This document shows positions 8,483 through 16,481 of a stretch of 32,928 nt of DNA, piece after piece; the first letter of the stretch is position 1; the number at the start of each line of letters is the position of its first letter. The notes under the pieces were generated by a model, which was not told where the DNA came from, did no database searches, and saw only the letters and a program-made list of their open reading frames with translations. Source of the DNA: Natrinema gari JCM 14663 (GTDB lineage: Archaea > Halobacteriota > Halobacteria > Halobacteriales > Natrialbaceae); contig NZ_AOIJ01000042.1 in assembly GCF_000337175.1 (NCBI RefSeq), positions 44,189 to 77,116 of the forward strand, read 5' to 3'. The position numbers were made by a program, and so were the translations under genes.

Positions 8483-10084
8483 TTACTCCATCGGGGATAC
8501 GTCGGTGACCGTCCCGACGCCCTTGCTGTGGCCCTCCCGGAAAACGAACTTCTGGCCCTCCTCGACGAGGTACGGACGGAACTTGAACCGGACGGTGCTC
8601 GTGCCCGTATCGCCCGGCAGGAGCCGGCCGTCTTCGGGGTAGAAGGCCGCGGCCTCCCCGATCGTCTCGAGGTGAACGACGGGCTCGTACCCCTCGCCGA
8701 TCCGGGTCGGGTGGTTGAGCACCATGATCTCGGCTTCGAACTCCCGGACAGGGTCGGGGTCGGCATCCCGGGGAAGCAAGACCATGCCGCGCTCGATGGC
8801 GCTTTCCTTGATCCCCTTGAGCGCGATGCCGACGATCCGGCCGGCTTGTGCCGTATCGACCCGGTGGTAGTGCATCTCGATCGAGCGGACCTCGACCTCC
8901 TGAAAGCGACCGTCGGACATCGGGCCGATCAGGAGTTCGTCGCCGGCCTCGACTTCCCCGGCCATGACGGTGCCGGAGGCGACCGCACCCACGCCGGTCA
9001 CCGAGTAGCTCCGATCGACGTACATCCGGAACTCGCCGGTATCCTGGGCAGTCTTGGGGAGTCGATCGAACAGTTCGTCCAGCGTCTCCAGGCCCGCCAT
9101 CGTGATCGCGCTGGTTTCGACGATCGGGACGACCCGTTCGCTGATCTCGTCGACGGCGGCGTTGACGCCGTGACGGCTGACCCGGAGCGGCGACTTGTCG
9201 ACCTCCCGGAGCAGGCGCTCGACTTCGCGTTCGACCTCCTCGACGCGGTCCTCGTCGACGGTGTCGGTCTTCGTGATCGCGACGATCGTCGGGAGGTCGG
9301 TCGCGAGCAACACGCCGAGGTGCTCCCGGGTCGTTCTGGTCGGCCCGTCGTCGGCGGCGACGACCAGCAGTCCGTAGTCGAGTTTCTGGCCGACGAGTCC
9401 GCGGATCGTCGTCCGAAGCCACGGCTCGTGGCCGACCGTGTCGACGAAGGAAACGAGTCGGTCGGCCTCCTGAACGACCGCGGCGCGGTCGGCTTTGCGG
9501 TTCGGATTCCGAACCCGGACCGGCCCCTCGTCGTCGAAGCCGTAGACGGCGTAGGACAGGTCGGCGGAGAGGCCGCGCTCGACCTCGTGGGGCTGGACAT
9601 CGAGGAACGCGCGGGTCGCACCGTCCCCGTCGTCGGGTTTGCCCGTCACCAGCGAGCCGACGAGCGTACTCTTCCCGTGGTCGACGTGGCCGGCCGTCCC
9701 GACGACGACGTGTTCGTCGTCCGTCTCGAGGACGCCGCCCTCGCGGACCTGTGCGACGCCGACCAGTCCCTCGTTGATCCCCCAGGTCTGGACGTCTTCG
9801 ATGTGTGCGTCGGCCTCCTCGGCGAGCAGCGAGAGAACGTCCATCGTCTCGGAAAACGTCTCGGGATCGATCCCGGCAAGGCCGCCGTCGTCGGTGACGC
9901 CAACCACGTACGTCGCCTCGCCGTCGCCCGAAAGGAGTCGATGTCGGAGTTGCGCGGCCAGGCTCTCCCGCCGTCCACCCTCGAGGTGGACGTCCCGTGA
10001 CAATCGCTCTTTGAATTCGACGTTGCCACCGTCCTGTTCGCCACGGTCCAGGGCCCGCTCGAGGAGAGCCCGGTCACGGCTCAT
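8483..10084 (-). CDS. GTPBP1-like translational GTPase
   Basis: A 533-residue GTPase of the EF-Tu/EF-1A superfamily, closest in look to the archaeal GTPBP1 group. Residues 1-115 form an N-terminal domain ending near TWGINEGLVGVAQVR. The GTPase domain shows G1 GTAGHVDHGKST (129-140), a G2-like RGLSADLSYAVYGF, G3 DTVGHE and G4 TKTD. After it come two beta-barrel domains, with VTGVGAVASGTVMAGEVEAGDELLIGP and a C-terminal VRFKFRPYLVEEGQKFVFREG. GTPBP1 proteins in eukaryotes act on stalled ribosomes and mRNA decay; the archaeal role is not settled, so ribosome-linked GTPase is as far as I go. ATG at 10084 is preferred to one at 10111 because of a GGCTTTTGCC promoter-like element at about 10105-10114. 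Confidence 0.9.
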   Translation of the reverse strand: MSRDRALLERALDRGEQDGGNVEFKERLSRDVHLEGGRRESLAAQLRHRLLSGDGEATYVVGVTDDGGLAGIDPETFSETMDVLSLLAEEADAHIEDVQTWGINEGLVGVAQVREGGVLETDDEHVVVGTAGHVDHGKSTLVGSLVTGKPDDGDGATRAFLDVQPHEVERGLSADLSYAVYGFDDEGPVRVRNPNRKADRAAVVQEADRLVSFVDTVGHEPWLRTTIRGLVGQKLDYGLLVVAADDGPTRTTREHLGVLLATDLPTIVAITKTDTVDEDRVEEVEREVERLLREVDKSPLRVSRHGVNAAVDEISERVVPIVETSAITMAGLETLDELFDRLPKTAQDTGEFRMYVDRSYSVTGVGAVASGTVMAGEVEAGDELLIGPMSDGRFQEVEVRSIEMHYHRVDTAQAGRIVGIALKGIKESAIERGMVLLPRDADPDPVREFEAEIMVLNHPTRIGEGYEPVVHLETIGEAAAFYPEDGRLLPGDTGTSTVRFKFRPYLVEEGQKFVFREGHSKGVGTVTDVSPME

Positions 10085-10279
10085 ATCCGCTGGTAGTGGG
10101 TCACATGGCAAAAGCCTTCCCGTACATTGACAATATGTGTCATGGGGGTACTACGCGTCGATACGAAACCGGCAGCTCGCCGATGGGACTGGCCGTCGAA
10201 TCGCGCTCGACGCACCTCGCGTCGGCGGTGAGACACCAATCAGGGACGGTTTCAAGACGCTCGAGGGCCTATGGACGGT

Positions 10280-10459
10280 ATGAGCGTCAGCGGCCTCTGT
10301 CAGATTTGTGAATCCCGTCCCGCCACGGACCGGTGTGCCAACTGCGGCACGCTCGTGTGCGAGGTACACTTCACGGAAACGACGGGTCTGTGTGCCGACT
10401 GCGCCTCGCAGGCCCAGCCGGGTCCCGGGAACGACGACGTCGAGATCAACCGGTTTTGA
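10280..10459 (+). CDS. Small double zinc-site protein (HIT/B-box-like)
   Basis: A 59-residue microprotein built around zinc ligands C7, C10, C19, C22, C27, H30, C38 and C41. The pattern CxxC-x8-CxxC-x4-CxxH-x7-CxxC fits a cross-braced, two-zinc fold like the HIT-type or B-box fingers. The tail GPGNDDVEINRF is flexible and acidic. Such microproteins are common in haloarchaea and generally act through protein contacts; no partner can be named here. An in-frame ATG at 10271 would add three residues (MDG), and I cannot exclude it. The next gene, frameshifted, begins 30 bases downstream on the same strand and may be co-transcribed. Confidence 0.8.
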   Translation: MSVSGLCQICESRPATDRCANCGTLVCEVHFTETTGLCADCASQAQPGPGNDDVEINRF

Positions 10460-10488
10460 GCCGTCGCCCGGCCGACCACACCGCCCCG

Positions 10489-10894
10489 ATGACCACGATC
10501 CGTGACCTGCTTGGCGAAGCGCTGGGCGTCGGCGAGACGTATCGCCTCCGCCTCGAGGAGCGCGACGGCGTCCTCGTCGCGGCCCATCCAAACGACTCGA
10601 GCCCGATGGACATCGCCGTCGTCGAGGGACTGGACGGACTCGCGGAGCGGCCGCCGCCGGAGCCGGTGACGGTCGAGATCGTCGGTCGGGTCGTCGACGG
10701 GCGGATCGCGGGGAGGGTCGTCGAGTCCTGTCCTCGAGCGGACGAAGAGCCACGTCAAACTGAAACCCGTCCACCCCGAGACGGGTGACACGCGCTCCGT
10801 CACCGTTCCGCTGCACGGCGAACTCGCGACCGGAACGCTTCGGGGTCTCGCGGATCAGGCCGGGGTGGAGGACTTCCAAGCGTTCCTCGGATGA
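10489..10894 (+). pseudogene. Unknown haloarchaeal gene interrupted by a one-base frameshift
   Basis: From the ATG at 10489 a coherent acidic protein is read for 80 codons (MTTIRDLLGEALGVGETYRL and onward to GRVVES). In that frame the sequence then becomes arginine/proline-rich nonsense and stops at 10786-10788. The next frame instead continues with well-formed protein, beginning VLERTKSHVKLKP and ending in VEDFQAFLG before a TGA at 10892-10894. Dropping a single T at about 10729 joins the parts into one 134-residue protein. I therefore read this as one gene with a one-base insertion, either a real mutation or a sequencing error. No slippery sequence is evident that would favour programmed frameshifting. 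I do not recognise the family; the restored protein is soluble and probably rich in beta structure. Confidence 0.7.
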
Positions 10895-10956
10895 ACGAGT
10901 TGATCTGACCGGCGGCCGACGAACCGATTCCCGAGCGCGACGCAGCCGACAGCGTG

Positions 10957-11757
10957 TTATTCTCGGTACTGATTGAGTCGCTTCTTCAGTCGTTTCGCGG
11001 CCTGCCCGCTCGCTCTCGCGAACTCCTCGCCGTCGTCTTCCCCCGCGAAGATAATCCCGCGCGAGGAGTTGACTAACCCGACGCCGTCGGCCAGCCCGTA
11101 CTCGACTGCCGCCTCGGCGTCGCCACCCTGTGCGCCGATTCCGGGGACGAGGAAGGGCAGCTCCGGCACCTGTTCGCGCAACTCCTCGAGTTCTTCGGGC
11201 TGGGTCGCGCCGACGACGAGGCCGACGTTGTCGTTCTCGTTCCAGAGGTCGGCCAGCGCCGCGACCCGCTCGTAGACCGGTTCGCCCGTCTCGAGTTCGA
11301 GGTCCTGAATGTCGGCCCCGCCCGGGTTGGAGGTCCGACAGAGGACGAAGACGCCGGCTTCCTCGTTCGCCAGGAACGGCTGGAGCGAGTCCCGGCCCAT
11401 GTAGGGGTTGACGGTGATCGCGTCGGCGGTTTCGAGCAACTGCGCGTACTGACGGGTCGTGTTCCCGATATCGGCGCGCTTGGCGTCTACTAGGACCGGC
11501 ACGTCCTTCCCGTGGGCGTACGCGATCGTCTCCTCGAGCGCGGCCCACCCATCGGGGTCCTCGTAGAAGGCCGCGTTCGGCTTGAAGACGGCGGCGTGAT
11601 CGTGCGTCGCGTCGATGATACGGCGATTGAACGCCCACCGCGGGAGGTCGTGTTCCTGCAGGTGGTCGGGGATGCGCGACGGGTCGGGGTCGAGTCCGAC
11701 GGAGACGACGCTGTCGACCGTTCGAATGCGGTCGTGCAGTCGGTCGAAGAAGTTCAT
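10957..11757 (-). CDS. pyrF: Orotidine 5'-phosphate decarboxylase
   Basis: A 266-residue enzyme that decarboxylates OMP to UMP, the last step of pyrimidine synthesis. The catalytic signature DAKRADIGNT (residues 91-100) supplies D91, K93 and D96. Other family landmarks are SVGLDPDPSRIP near residue 19, FKPNAAFYE near 58, VNPYMGRDSLQPFL, GATQPEEL and the phosphate-binding PGIGAQGGD. Both the DxKRxDIGxT form of the motif and the length (longer than the 230-residue E. coli type) point to the second OMPDC group, known from mycobacteria and haloarchaea. It is transcribed alone; an ACCTTTTCG promoter-like element lies about 20 bases before the start. The nearby genes are unrelated to pyrimidine synthesis. 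Confidence 0.96.
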   Translation of the reverse strand: MNFFDRLHDRIRTVDSVVSVGLDPDPSRIPDHLQEHDLPRWAFNRRIIDATHDHAAVFKPNAAFYEDPDGWAALEETIAYAHGKDVPVLVDAKRADIGNTTRQYAQLLETADAITVNPYMGRDSLQPFLANEEAGVFVLCRTSNPGGADIQDLELETGEPVYERVAALADLWNENDNVGLVVGATQPEELEELREQVPELPFLVPGIGAQGGDAEAAVEYGLADGVGLVNSSRGIIFAGEDDGEEFARASGQAAKRLKKRLNQYRE

Positions 11758-11914
11758 GGCGGGACTGGCACCGCGACGGTCGAAAAGGTTGCTATCCGCT
11801 CGGCCGACCGCACGGGGGTCCCGCCGACGGTCCCGGTCGGCTCGCCGCTGACGGACGAATCGGGGCCGACGGACACCGAGACGGCATCCGCTACCGCCGA
11901 CGGCTCGAGACGCG

Positions 11915-12334
11915 TTACGCCTCGAGGACTTCGATCAGGTTCCCCTCGGGATCGCGCAGAAACATGATCGTGGTTCCACTCTCGGTCGTCCGCGGCTCGC
12001 TGATCGTCGGCACGTCCTCGGGAAGGCGTTCGGCGAAGGACGTGAGGTCGTCGACCGCGAAGCCGACGTGTGACGCGCCCGGTTGATTGAGCCCCGCCGT
12101 CGGGGAGCCCCGCGCTTCGGGGTCGTACTCGACGAGTTCGATCCTGGTCCCGGCCGCCTCGAGATGCGCGAACTCGGCGCTGGCACCGTCGACGGCGACG
12201 GCGTCGGCAAAGGCCTCGCCGCCGACGCTGAACCGATCGATGACCGAGAGGTCGAGCACGTCTCGGTAGAACGCGAGCGTCTCCTCGAGATCGGCGACGG
12301 TGAGCCCGACGTGGTGTGCGCTGAGAGCCGTCAT
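11915..12334 (-). CDS. VOC superfamily (glyoxalase-like) protein
   Basis: A 139-residue vicinal-oxygen-chelate protein with the usual pair of beta-alpha-beta-beta-beta units. The start AHHVGLTVADLEETLAFYRD supplies the first metal-ligand His, ASHVGFAVDD (around residue 85) the second, and the end FLRDPEGNLIEVLE the glutamate ligand. A further glutamate in TRIELVEYD completes the common His/Glu/His/Glu set. Family members include glyoxalase I, methylmalonyl-CoA epimerase and dioxygenases, and I cannot choose among them from sequence alone. A gene for methylglyoxal synthase lies about 1.1 kb away on the opposite strand, so methylglyoxal handling is one possibility, but the genes are not in an operon. 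Confidence 0.88.
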   Translation of the reverse strand: MTALSAHHVGLTVADLEETLAFYRDVLDLSVIDRFSVGGEAFADAVAVDGASAEFAHLEAAGTRIELVEYDPEARGSPTAGLNQPGASHVGFAVDDLTSFAERLPEDVPTISEPRTTESGTTIMFLRDPEGNLIEVLEA

Positions 12335-12483
12335 TACTCCGATGGTACGAGCGCGCCGGAAAAACGCTTCCGTCTGCGTCGCCCGCGATCGGGCGCTGGC
12401 GGGCTGGACCGACTCGCAATCGGTGCTCCCGGTCGGAGCGGCGACCGGTTCAGTGGGGACTCTCGAGCGGGTTGCCCGTCCGC

Positions 12484-13284
12484 TCAGTCGACGACGGCCC
12501 GTACCTGGAGATACTCGACGCGGACGGCGTTGTCCCCGAACCAGTCCTCGAGCGCGGCGACGGCGTCCCGGCGGAGCGCGGCCCGCGCGTCGTCGTCGTC
12601 CATCCGCCGGAGGACGGGCGAGAGCGGACCGGACTCCTCAGCGAACTCGCGCCAGAAGTGATGGGGCGTGGCGTACCGGAACTCGAGCAGCCGACGCTGG
12701 AACGAGCAGTCGGCGACCCCGGCGAACTGCTCGCGGACGAAGTCGGGGTCGCCCCACTCGAGGTGGGACCACGGGTCACTCGGCGAGTCGGCGACGTGAT
12801 CGGTCAGGACTTCGGTGAGGTCCCCGACGACGCCGGTGGGCGACCACGCGGTGAAACAGACCCGGCCGCCGGGTTTGGTTACGCGGCGAAGCTCCGCCCC
12901 GGCGCGGGTCGAATCCGGCGCGAACACGTGGCCGAAGTTCGAGAGGACGACATCGAACGCGTCGTCGGGGACGGGCAGCGTTTCGGCGTCGCCGGCAAGC
13001 CAGGTGATGTCGTCGTAGCCCGCGAGGCTCGCGTTTTCGCGGGCGAGGTCGAGCATGTCGTGGGCGAGGTCGAGGCCGACGACCGCCGCGCCCGCTCGGC
13101 GGGCAGTCAGCGCGGCATTGCCCGTCCCGCAACCGACATCGAGGACGCGGTTGCCCGGATCGATACCGGCGACGTTGATCAGCCGTGCGATGGCGGGCAG
13201 CATGTTCGGGGCCATCGCGGGATAGCGACCGGCCGACCAGACGTGTCTCGCCGATTGCTCCCCGGATTCGGTCGGGTCTGTCAT
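12484..13284 (-). CDS. Class I SAM-dependent methyltransferase
   Basis: A 266-residue methyltransferase with a classic Rossmann-like SAM site: motif I VLDVGCGTGNAAL (about residues 47-59), the acidic end of strand two VVGLDLAHDML, motif II-like GDAETLPVPDDAFDVVLSNFG and the following GGRVCFTAWSPTG. Its arrangement resembles the UbiE/COQ5 and small-molecule methyltransferase group (Methyltransf_11/25), but the substrate cannot be told. The N-terminal HVWSAGRYPAMAPNML is a cap often seen in these enzymes. An AT-rich box (CTATTTTTG, minus strand, about 13307-13315) lies about 25 bases before the start. It diverges from mgsA, with 149 bases between the start codons. Confidence 0.9.
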   Translation of the reverse strand: MTDPTESGEQSARHVWSAGRYPAMAPNMLPAIARLINVAGIDPGNRVLDVGCGTGNAALTARRAGAAVVGLDLAHDMLDLARENASLAGYDDITWLAGDAETLPVPDDAFDVVLSNFGHVFAPDSTRAGAELRRVTKPGGRVCFTAWSPTGVVGDLTEVLTDHVADSPSDPWSHLEWGDPDFVREQFAGVADCSFQRRLLEFRYATPHHFWREFAEESGPLSPVLRRMDDDDARAALRRDAVAALEDWFGDNAVRVEYLQVRAVVD

Positions 13285-13433
13285 ACCCAGTGCTCAGTCG
13301 CCGCGGACAAAAATAGGTCGCTGATTCGAACTGCTTTCGGCCGGCATCCGACGCCGGGTTCGAGGGTCCCCGGACCACCCGACTGCGCTTGGGACGGAGC
13401 AGCGCTTATCTTCCCCGAGCATGAGGGACGGGT

Positions 13434-13802
13434 ATGACGCGCGTCGCGCTCATCGCCCACGACGAAAAGAAAGCGGACCTCATCGACTTCGCACGGACAC
13501 ACGAGACACAGCTGCGAGCGTACGACCTGATCGCGACCGGGACCACGGGACAGCGGCTGCGAGACGAGACCGACCTCGAGATAGAACGCAAGGAGTCGGG
13601 ACCGCTCGGCGGCGACCTGATGATCGGGTCCGAGGTCGCGGAGGGGGCTCTCGACGGCGTCGTCTTCCTCCGCGATCCGCTGCGAGCCCAGCCCCACGAG
13701 CCCGATATCTCAGCACTGCTCCGGATCTGCGATGTCCACGACACGGCGCTCGCGACCAACCTCGCTTCCGCGGAGTTCCTCATCGAGGGACTGACGGAGT
13801 AG
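13434..13802 (+). CDS. mgsA: Methylglyoxal synthase
   Basis: A 122-residue enzyme that converts dihydroxyacetone phosphate to methylglyoxal and phosphate. Family residues are clear: H9 in ALIAHDEKK, the phosphate loop ATGTTGQ (34-40), the catalytic aspartate D61 in SGPLGGDLMIG, then RDPLRAQPHEPDISALLR with H88 and D91, and the end ATNLASAE. The length is somewhat shorter than bacterial enzymes, as expected for haloarchaeal homologues. Methylglyoxal synthase relieves sugar-phosphate build-up when phosphate is limiting. The gene is transcribed alone, diverging from the methyltransferase; a GCTTATC box occurs about 25 bases before the start. Confidence 0.95.
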   Translation: MTRVALIAHDEKKADLIDFARTHETQLRAYDLIATGTTGQRLRDETDLEIERKESGPLGGDLMIGSEVAEGALDGVVFLRDPLRAQPHEPDISALLRICDVHDTALATNLASAEFLIEGLTE

Positions 13803-13904
13803 TCCCTCGCCGTTGCGTCGCCTGACGGGACCGACACTCCCACGGGCGACGACCGAGCGGGCGGAAGGGATAGCTTCAACCGGCTCGAGCCCCCTGTCAT
13901 ACCC

Positions 13905-14564
13905 ATGCCACGAGCGGTCGTCTTCGATCTCGATTACACGCTCGCCGTCCCGCGACGGGATCGGGCGACCATTCTCGAGGAAGCCACGGCCGCGACGGAT
14001 GCGCCGTCGTTCACCCGGCAGTCGTACCTCGAGGCCCACCGCCGAAACCTCACCAGCGAGACGCGCGAGCCGATCTTCGCCGATCTGCTCGCGGACAGCG
14101 AGAGCGACGCCGACCCGGCCGCCGTCGCGACGGCCTACCGCGAGACGATCGCCGACGCCCTCGAGCCGCTGCCGGACGTCGAAGCGATGCTCGCGGAGTT
14201 CCGCGGTGCGTACCGGGTCGGACTGCTCACCAACGGCCCGGTCCGCGCCCAGCGGCACAAACTCGAGACGCTGGGCTGGGAGGACGCCTTCGACGCCGCG
14301 CTCGTAACGGGTGAACTCGAGGCCGGCAAACCCGATCCTCGAGCGTTCGCGGCGATTACCGACGCGTTGGGCGTCGCGCCCGGCGACGCGGTCTACGTCG
14401 GCGACGAGGTCGAGGCCGACGTACGGGGCGCGACCGAGGCCGGGTTGCGGGCGATTCAAGTGCTGCTCGCGGACGGTCCCGACCCCGATCCCCGCGCCAG
14501 CGCCCACGTCGAGCAGGCGGACATCGCGGCGCGGTTGCCGGAGATCGTCGCCACGCTCGACTGA
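13905..14564 (+). CDS. HAD superfamily phosphatase
   Basis: A 219-residue hydrolase of the haloacid dehalogenase superfamily, subfamily I with a helical C1 cap. Motif I is VFDLDYTLA with nucleophile D8 and acid/base D10. The cap covers about residues 18-80; motif II is GLLTNGP near residue 105, motif III the lysine in EAGKPDPRAF, and motif IV YVGDEVEADV. These fit a phosphoglycolate- or sugar-phosphate-phosphatase-like enzyme, but the substrate cannot be predicted. It begins about 100 bases downstream of mgsA on the same strand, so co-transcription is possible. Both would act on phosphorylated metabolites, which is context only. Confidence 0.9.
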   Translation: MPRAVVFDLDYTLAVPRRDRATILEEATAATDAPSFTRQSYLEAHRRNLTSETREPIFADLLADSESDADPAAVATAYRETIADALEPLPDVEAMLAEFRGAYRVGLLTNGPVRAQRHKLETLGWEDAFDAALVTGELEAGKPDPRAFAAITDALGVAPGDAVYVGDEVEADVRGATEAGLRAIQVLLADGPDPDPRASAHVEQADIAARLPEIVATLD

Positions 14565-14613
14565 CGTGCTAACCGCCACGAACCGGCACGCGCCCCAGCT
14601 CGCGAGCCGGCGG

Positions 14614-15006
14614 CTACGCGTCGCGTTCCGCGAGCTGGCGGCTCACGGTCTGGAACACGTCCGTGGCTCGCTTGACCGCGGCCCCGCTCTCGACGAAGAC
14701 GAGCGTTTTCGGCGGCTGCGTCGCCTTCGGCCGTACCCTGAGGTCGGCATCGGCTGCCGCCGCTGCCGCGATGTCCTGTCCCGCCTCGAACTCGAGGTGG
14801 GCTCTGTCATCGTGTACGAAAACGCGAGCGATTCGTTCGTCGCGGCGAGTCACGTCGTAGGCGCGCGCGCCGTCGGCCGTCGGCTCGACATCTCGATCGG
14901 CGTTGGTGACGGCGTACTCCGCGAGTGAGCCGTCCTCGCGGCCGTCGACCTCGCTCGAGAGGAGTTCGGCGATCCGGCGACCGTCGGTGATCCGTTCCTC
15001 GACCAT
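14614..15006 (-). CDS. rnhA operon protein (DUF7108-like)
   Basis: A 130-residue soluble protein, third gene of a cluster behind rnhA and the DUF2240 gene, with 23 bases separating it from the latter. It starts MVEERITDGRRIAELLSSEVDG and contains beta-rich segments DGARAYDVTRRDERIARVFV and DLRVRPKATQPPKTLVFVESGAAVK, then a C-terminal helix. I recall such proteins being labelled rnhA operon protein in haloarchaeal annotation, with the Pfam-type name DUF7108, but I could not check this. Possible nucleic-acid contact by the beta barrel-like core is inference. There is no signal peptide or membrane segment. Confidence 0.75.
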   Translation of the reverse strand: MVEERITDGRRIAELLSSEVDGREDGSLAEYAVTNADRDVEPTADGARAYDVTRRDERIARVFVHDDRAHLEFEAGQDIAAAAAADADLRVRPKATQPPKTLVFVESGAAVKRATDVFQTVSRQLAERDA

Positions 15007-15029
15007 ACCTGGCGGTCGGGACGGCGAGA

Positions 15030-15488
15030 CTAACCGTCTTCGGTGTCGAGGACGGCCGCTCGGGCGACCGGCGCGAGCTCGTCGACGTCGATCCCCTCGC
15101 GGCGGGCGTAGACCACCGCGGCCGCCTCGATGGTCAGCCCGAGTTCCTGCTGGAGGGTGTTGATCGCACCGACCGCCGCCTGTTTCTCCGCGCCCTCGGC
15201 GACCAGCGAATCGAGGACGCGTTCGAACGCCGAGCGTTCCTGAAGGAGGTCCTCATCGGGGGAGAACTCCTCCGGCACCGTCACCTCGCTGAGATCGAAC
15301 GTGACCGCGAGCCCGTCGTCGCCGCGCTCGAGGAGGCCCTCGCCGGTGGCGACGTCGATCAGCCGCGTGGCCTGATCGGGGGAAAACCAGTCCCGATCGA
15401 GCGAGAGGGCGACGACGAACTCGTTTTCCTTGAGTTGACGGGTCCCGTTCTGGATGAACGGGGCGGCGACCGCGACGCGGAGGCTCAT
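15030..15488 (-). CDS. DUF2240 family protein
   Basis: A 152-residue archaeal protein of the DUF2240 family. It starts MSLRVAVAAPFIQNGTRQLK, continues with FVVALSLDRDWFSPDQATRLIDVATGEGLLERGDDGLAVTFD (a winged-helix-like arrangement), the acidic VPEEFSPDEDLL, and ends in a helical bundle (LDSLVAEGAEKQAAVGAINTLQQEL and EAAAVVYARREGIDVDEL). The ATG at 15488 was chosen because family-like sequence begins there; the same frame stays open for another 630 bases as an antisense-like artefact within rnhA. It follows rnhA by 76 bases and precedes the DUF7108-like gene by 23. Function is unknown; the winged-helix look suggests DNA or RNA contact, fitting its partner RNase H. Confidence 0.85.
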   Translation of the reverse strand: MSLRVAVAAPFIQNGTRQLKENEFVVALSLDRDWFSPDQATRLIDVATGEGLLERGDDGLAVTFDLSEVTVPEEFSPDEDLLQERSAFERVLDSLVAEGAEKQAAVGAINTLQQELGLTIEAAAVVYARREGIDVDELAPVARAAVLDTEDG

Positions 15489-15564
15489 CGGCGTCGACTT
15501 GCTCGAGCGGTGAGAAAACGATGGCGGTTCCGCTCGATCGCGATCGGGACGGTGCCGTCGGCGA

Positions 15565-16206
15565 TCAGTCGGAAGCGCGACCGCTGCCACCGCTGTGACG
15601 ATCGGCTCGGGACGGGGGCGGGAACTCGCCGGCGCTTGGCTCCGGGGCTTCGGGGAGGACACAGCGGTCGGGTTCGCGGTTGACGTGCCGGTACTGGTTC
15701 GGCGCGTTCGCGAGCGGATGGGCGGGGTTTTGATCGCTGTCGATCCGTGCGGCCCGCACCTCGTCGAAGCCGCTGAGTCGGGCTCGAATGCCGCGCCAGT
15801 GGTACTCCGTCGCGGTCGGGACGGAAACCGGCCGCGGCGACTTGCCGTCCGGGTGCTGTGTCGCGAGGATGGCGCTGTTGACGTTACTGGCGAGCGCATC
15901 GTGATCGATGAGGACGCCGACGGCGGCGTCTCGCGGCGCTCGCGCGGCGAGGACGTCAAGTCCGAGGTGGAGGGCGCGGTACTCCGCGACGTTGTTATCC
16001 GGCGGCGTGTCCGCGGTCGCGACGCGTGCGACGCGGGTACCGTCGCGCGTTTCGATAACGGCACCCAGCCCACCGCCCGAGCCGCGGAAGGACCCGTCGG
16101 TAGCGACGTAGAAGTCACGGTGATGGGTCCGAGGGGGATGGGCGATGTGAGGCGTGGGCGACTCGTCGAACAGATCCCGCAGTGCGGGCCGGCCGTGAGC
16201 GGCCAT
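15565..16206 (-). CDS. rnhA: Ribonuclease HI
   Basis: A 213-residue type 1 RNase H that cleaves the RNA strand of RNA-DNA hybrids. Active-site acids are visible: D37 in VATDGSFRGSGGG, E75 in NNVAEYRALHLGLDVL and D101 or D103 in LIDHDALASNVN; a further late acid is probably in RAARIDSDQNPAHPLAN, where H falls at the expected place. An N-terminal extension of about 30 residues precedes the fold, and a Pro/Ser-rich tail of about 30 residues follows it. Both are seen in haloarchaeal members. It leads a three-gene cluster with DUF2240 and DUF7108-like proteins. A TAATTAAG promoter-like element (minus strand, about 16229-16237) lies about 25-30 bases upstream. Confidence 0.92.
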   Translation of the reverse strand: MAAHGRPALRDLFDESPTPHIAHPPRTHHRDFYVATDGSFRGSGGGLGAVIETRDGTRVARVATADTPPDNNVAEYRALHLGLDVLAARAPRDAAVGVLIDHDALASNVNSAILATQHPDGKSPRPVSVPTATEYHWRGIRARLSGFDEVRAARIDSDQNPAHPLANAPNQYRHVNREPDRCVLPEAPEPSAGEFPPPSRADRHSGGSGRASD

Positions 16207-16481
16207 GAATGGCCGTAGGCCGGTTATCTACTTAATTATGTCGTCCGAGATAACAAATGACACTGTAGCCCTGGTGAGCACTCTGTGTGGGACAGTCTCG
16301 TTCGATAACTAATCTCCCGAAACGAACCGTCATCGTGGCTAACTGATGGTCCGTAAACCGAACAGATAACGACTCTGTTCGCCGAATCTGGGACCCAGAA
16401 TAGGTGTGCGTTTCGGCCGGGCGATCCGGACCCAATCTGTGTTGGCAGCAGGGGTAATACCACTGGATGCTAAAACGATGT
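16207..16481. promoter_or_regulatory. Divergent spacer with GATAAC elements and hairpins
   Basis: A 275-base AT-richer spacer between the rnhA start and the winged-helix gene. Inverted repeats seen are GTTATCT (16223-16229) with AGATAAC (16248-16254), CGAACAG-N9-CTGTTCG (16359-16381) and TCTGGG-A-CCCAGA (16387-16399). GATAAC also recurs at 16304-16309 and 16365-16370. A short minus-strand reading frame spans part of it but does not look coding. Regulatory use is inferred. Confidence 0.35.

Noticed and set aside
8528..10000. 490-codon plus-strand frame opposite the GTPBP1-like gene
   Set aside because: Shadow of the GTPase gene; its composition is the mirrored bias of the real frame, and the GTPase motifs are unmistakable on the minus strand.
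10151..11638. 495-codon minus-strand frame around pyrF
   Set aside because: Out-of-frame shadow of pyrF at one end and antisense of the frameshifted gene at the other. Extremely Arg/Gly-rich.
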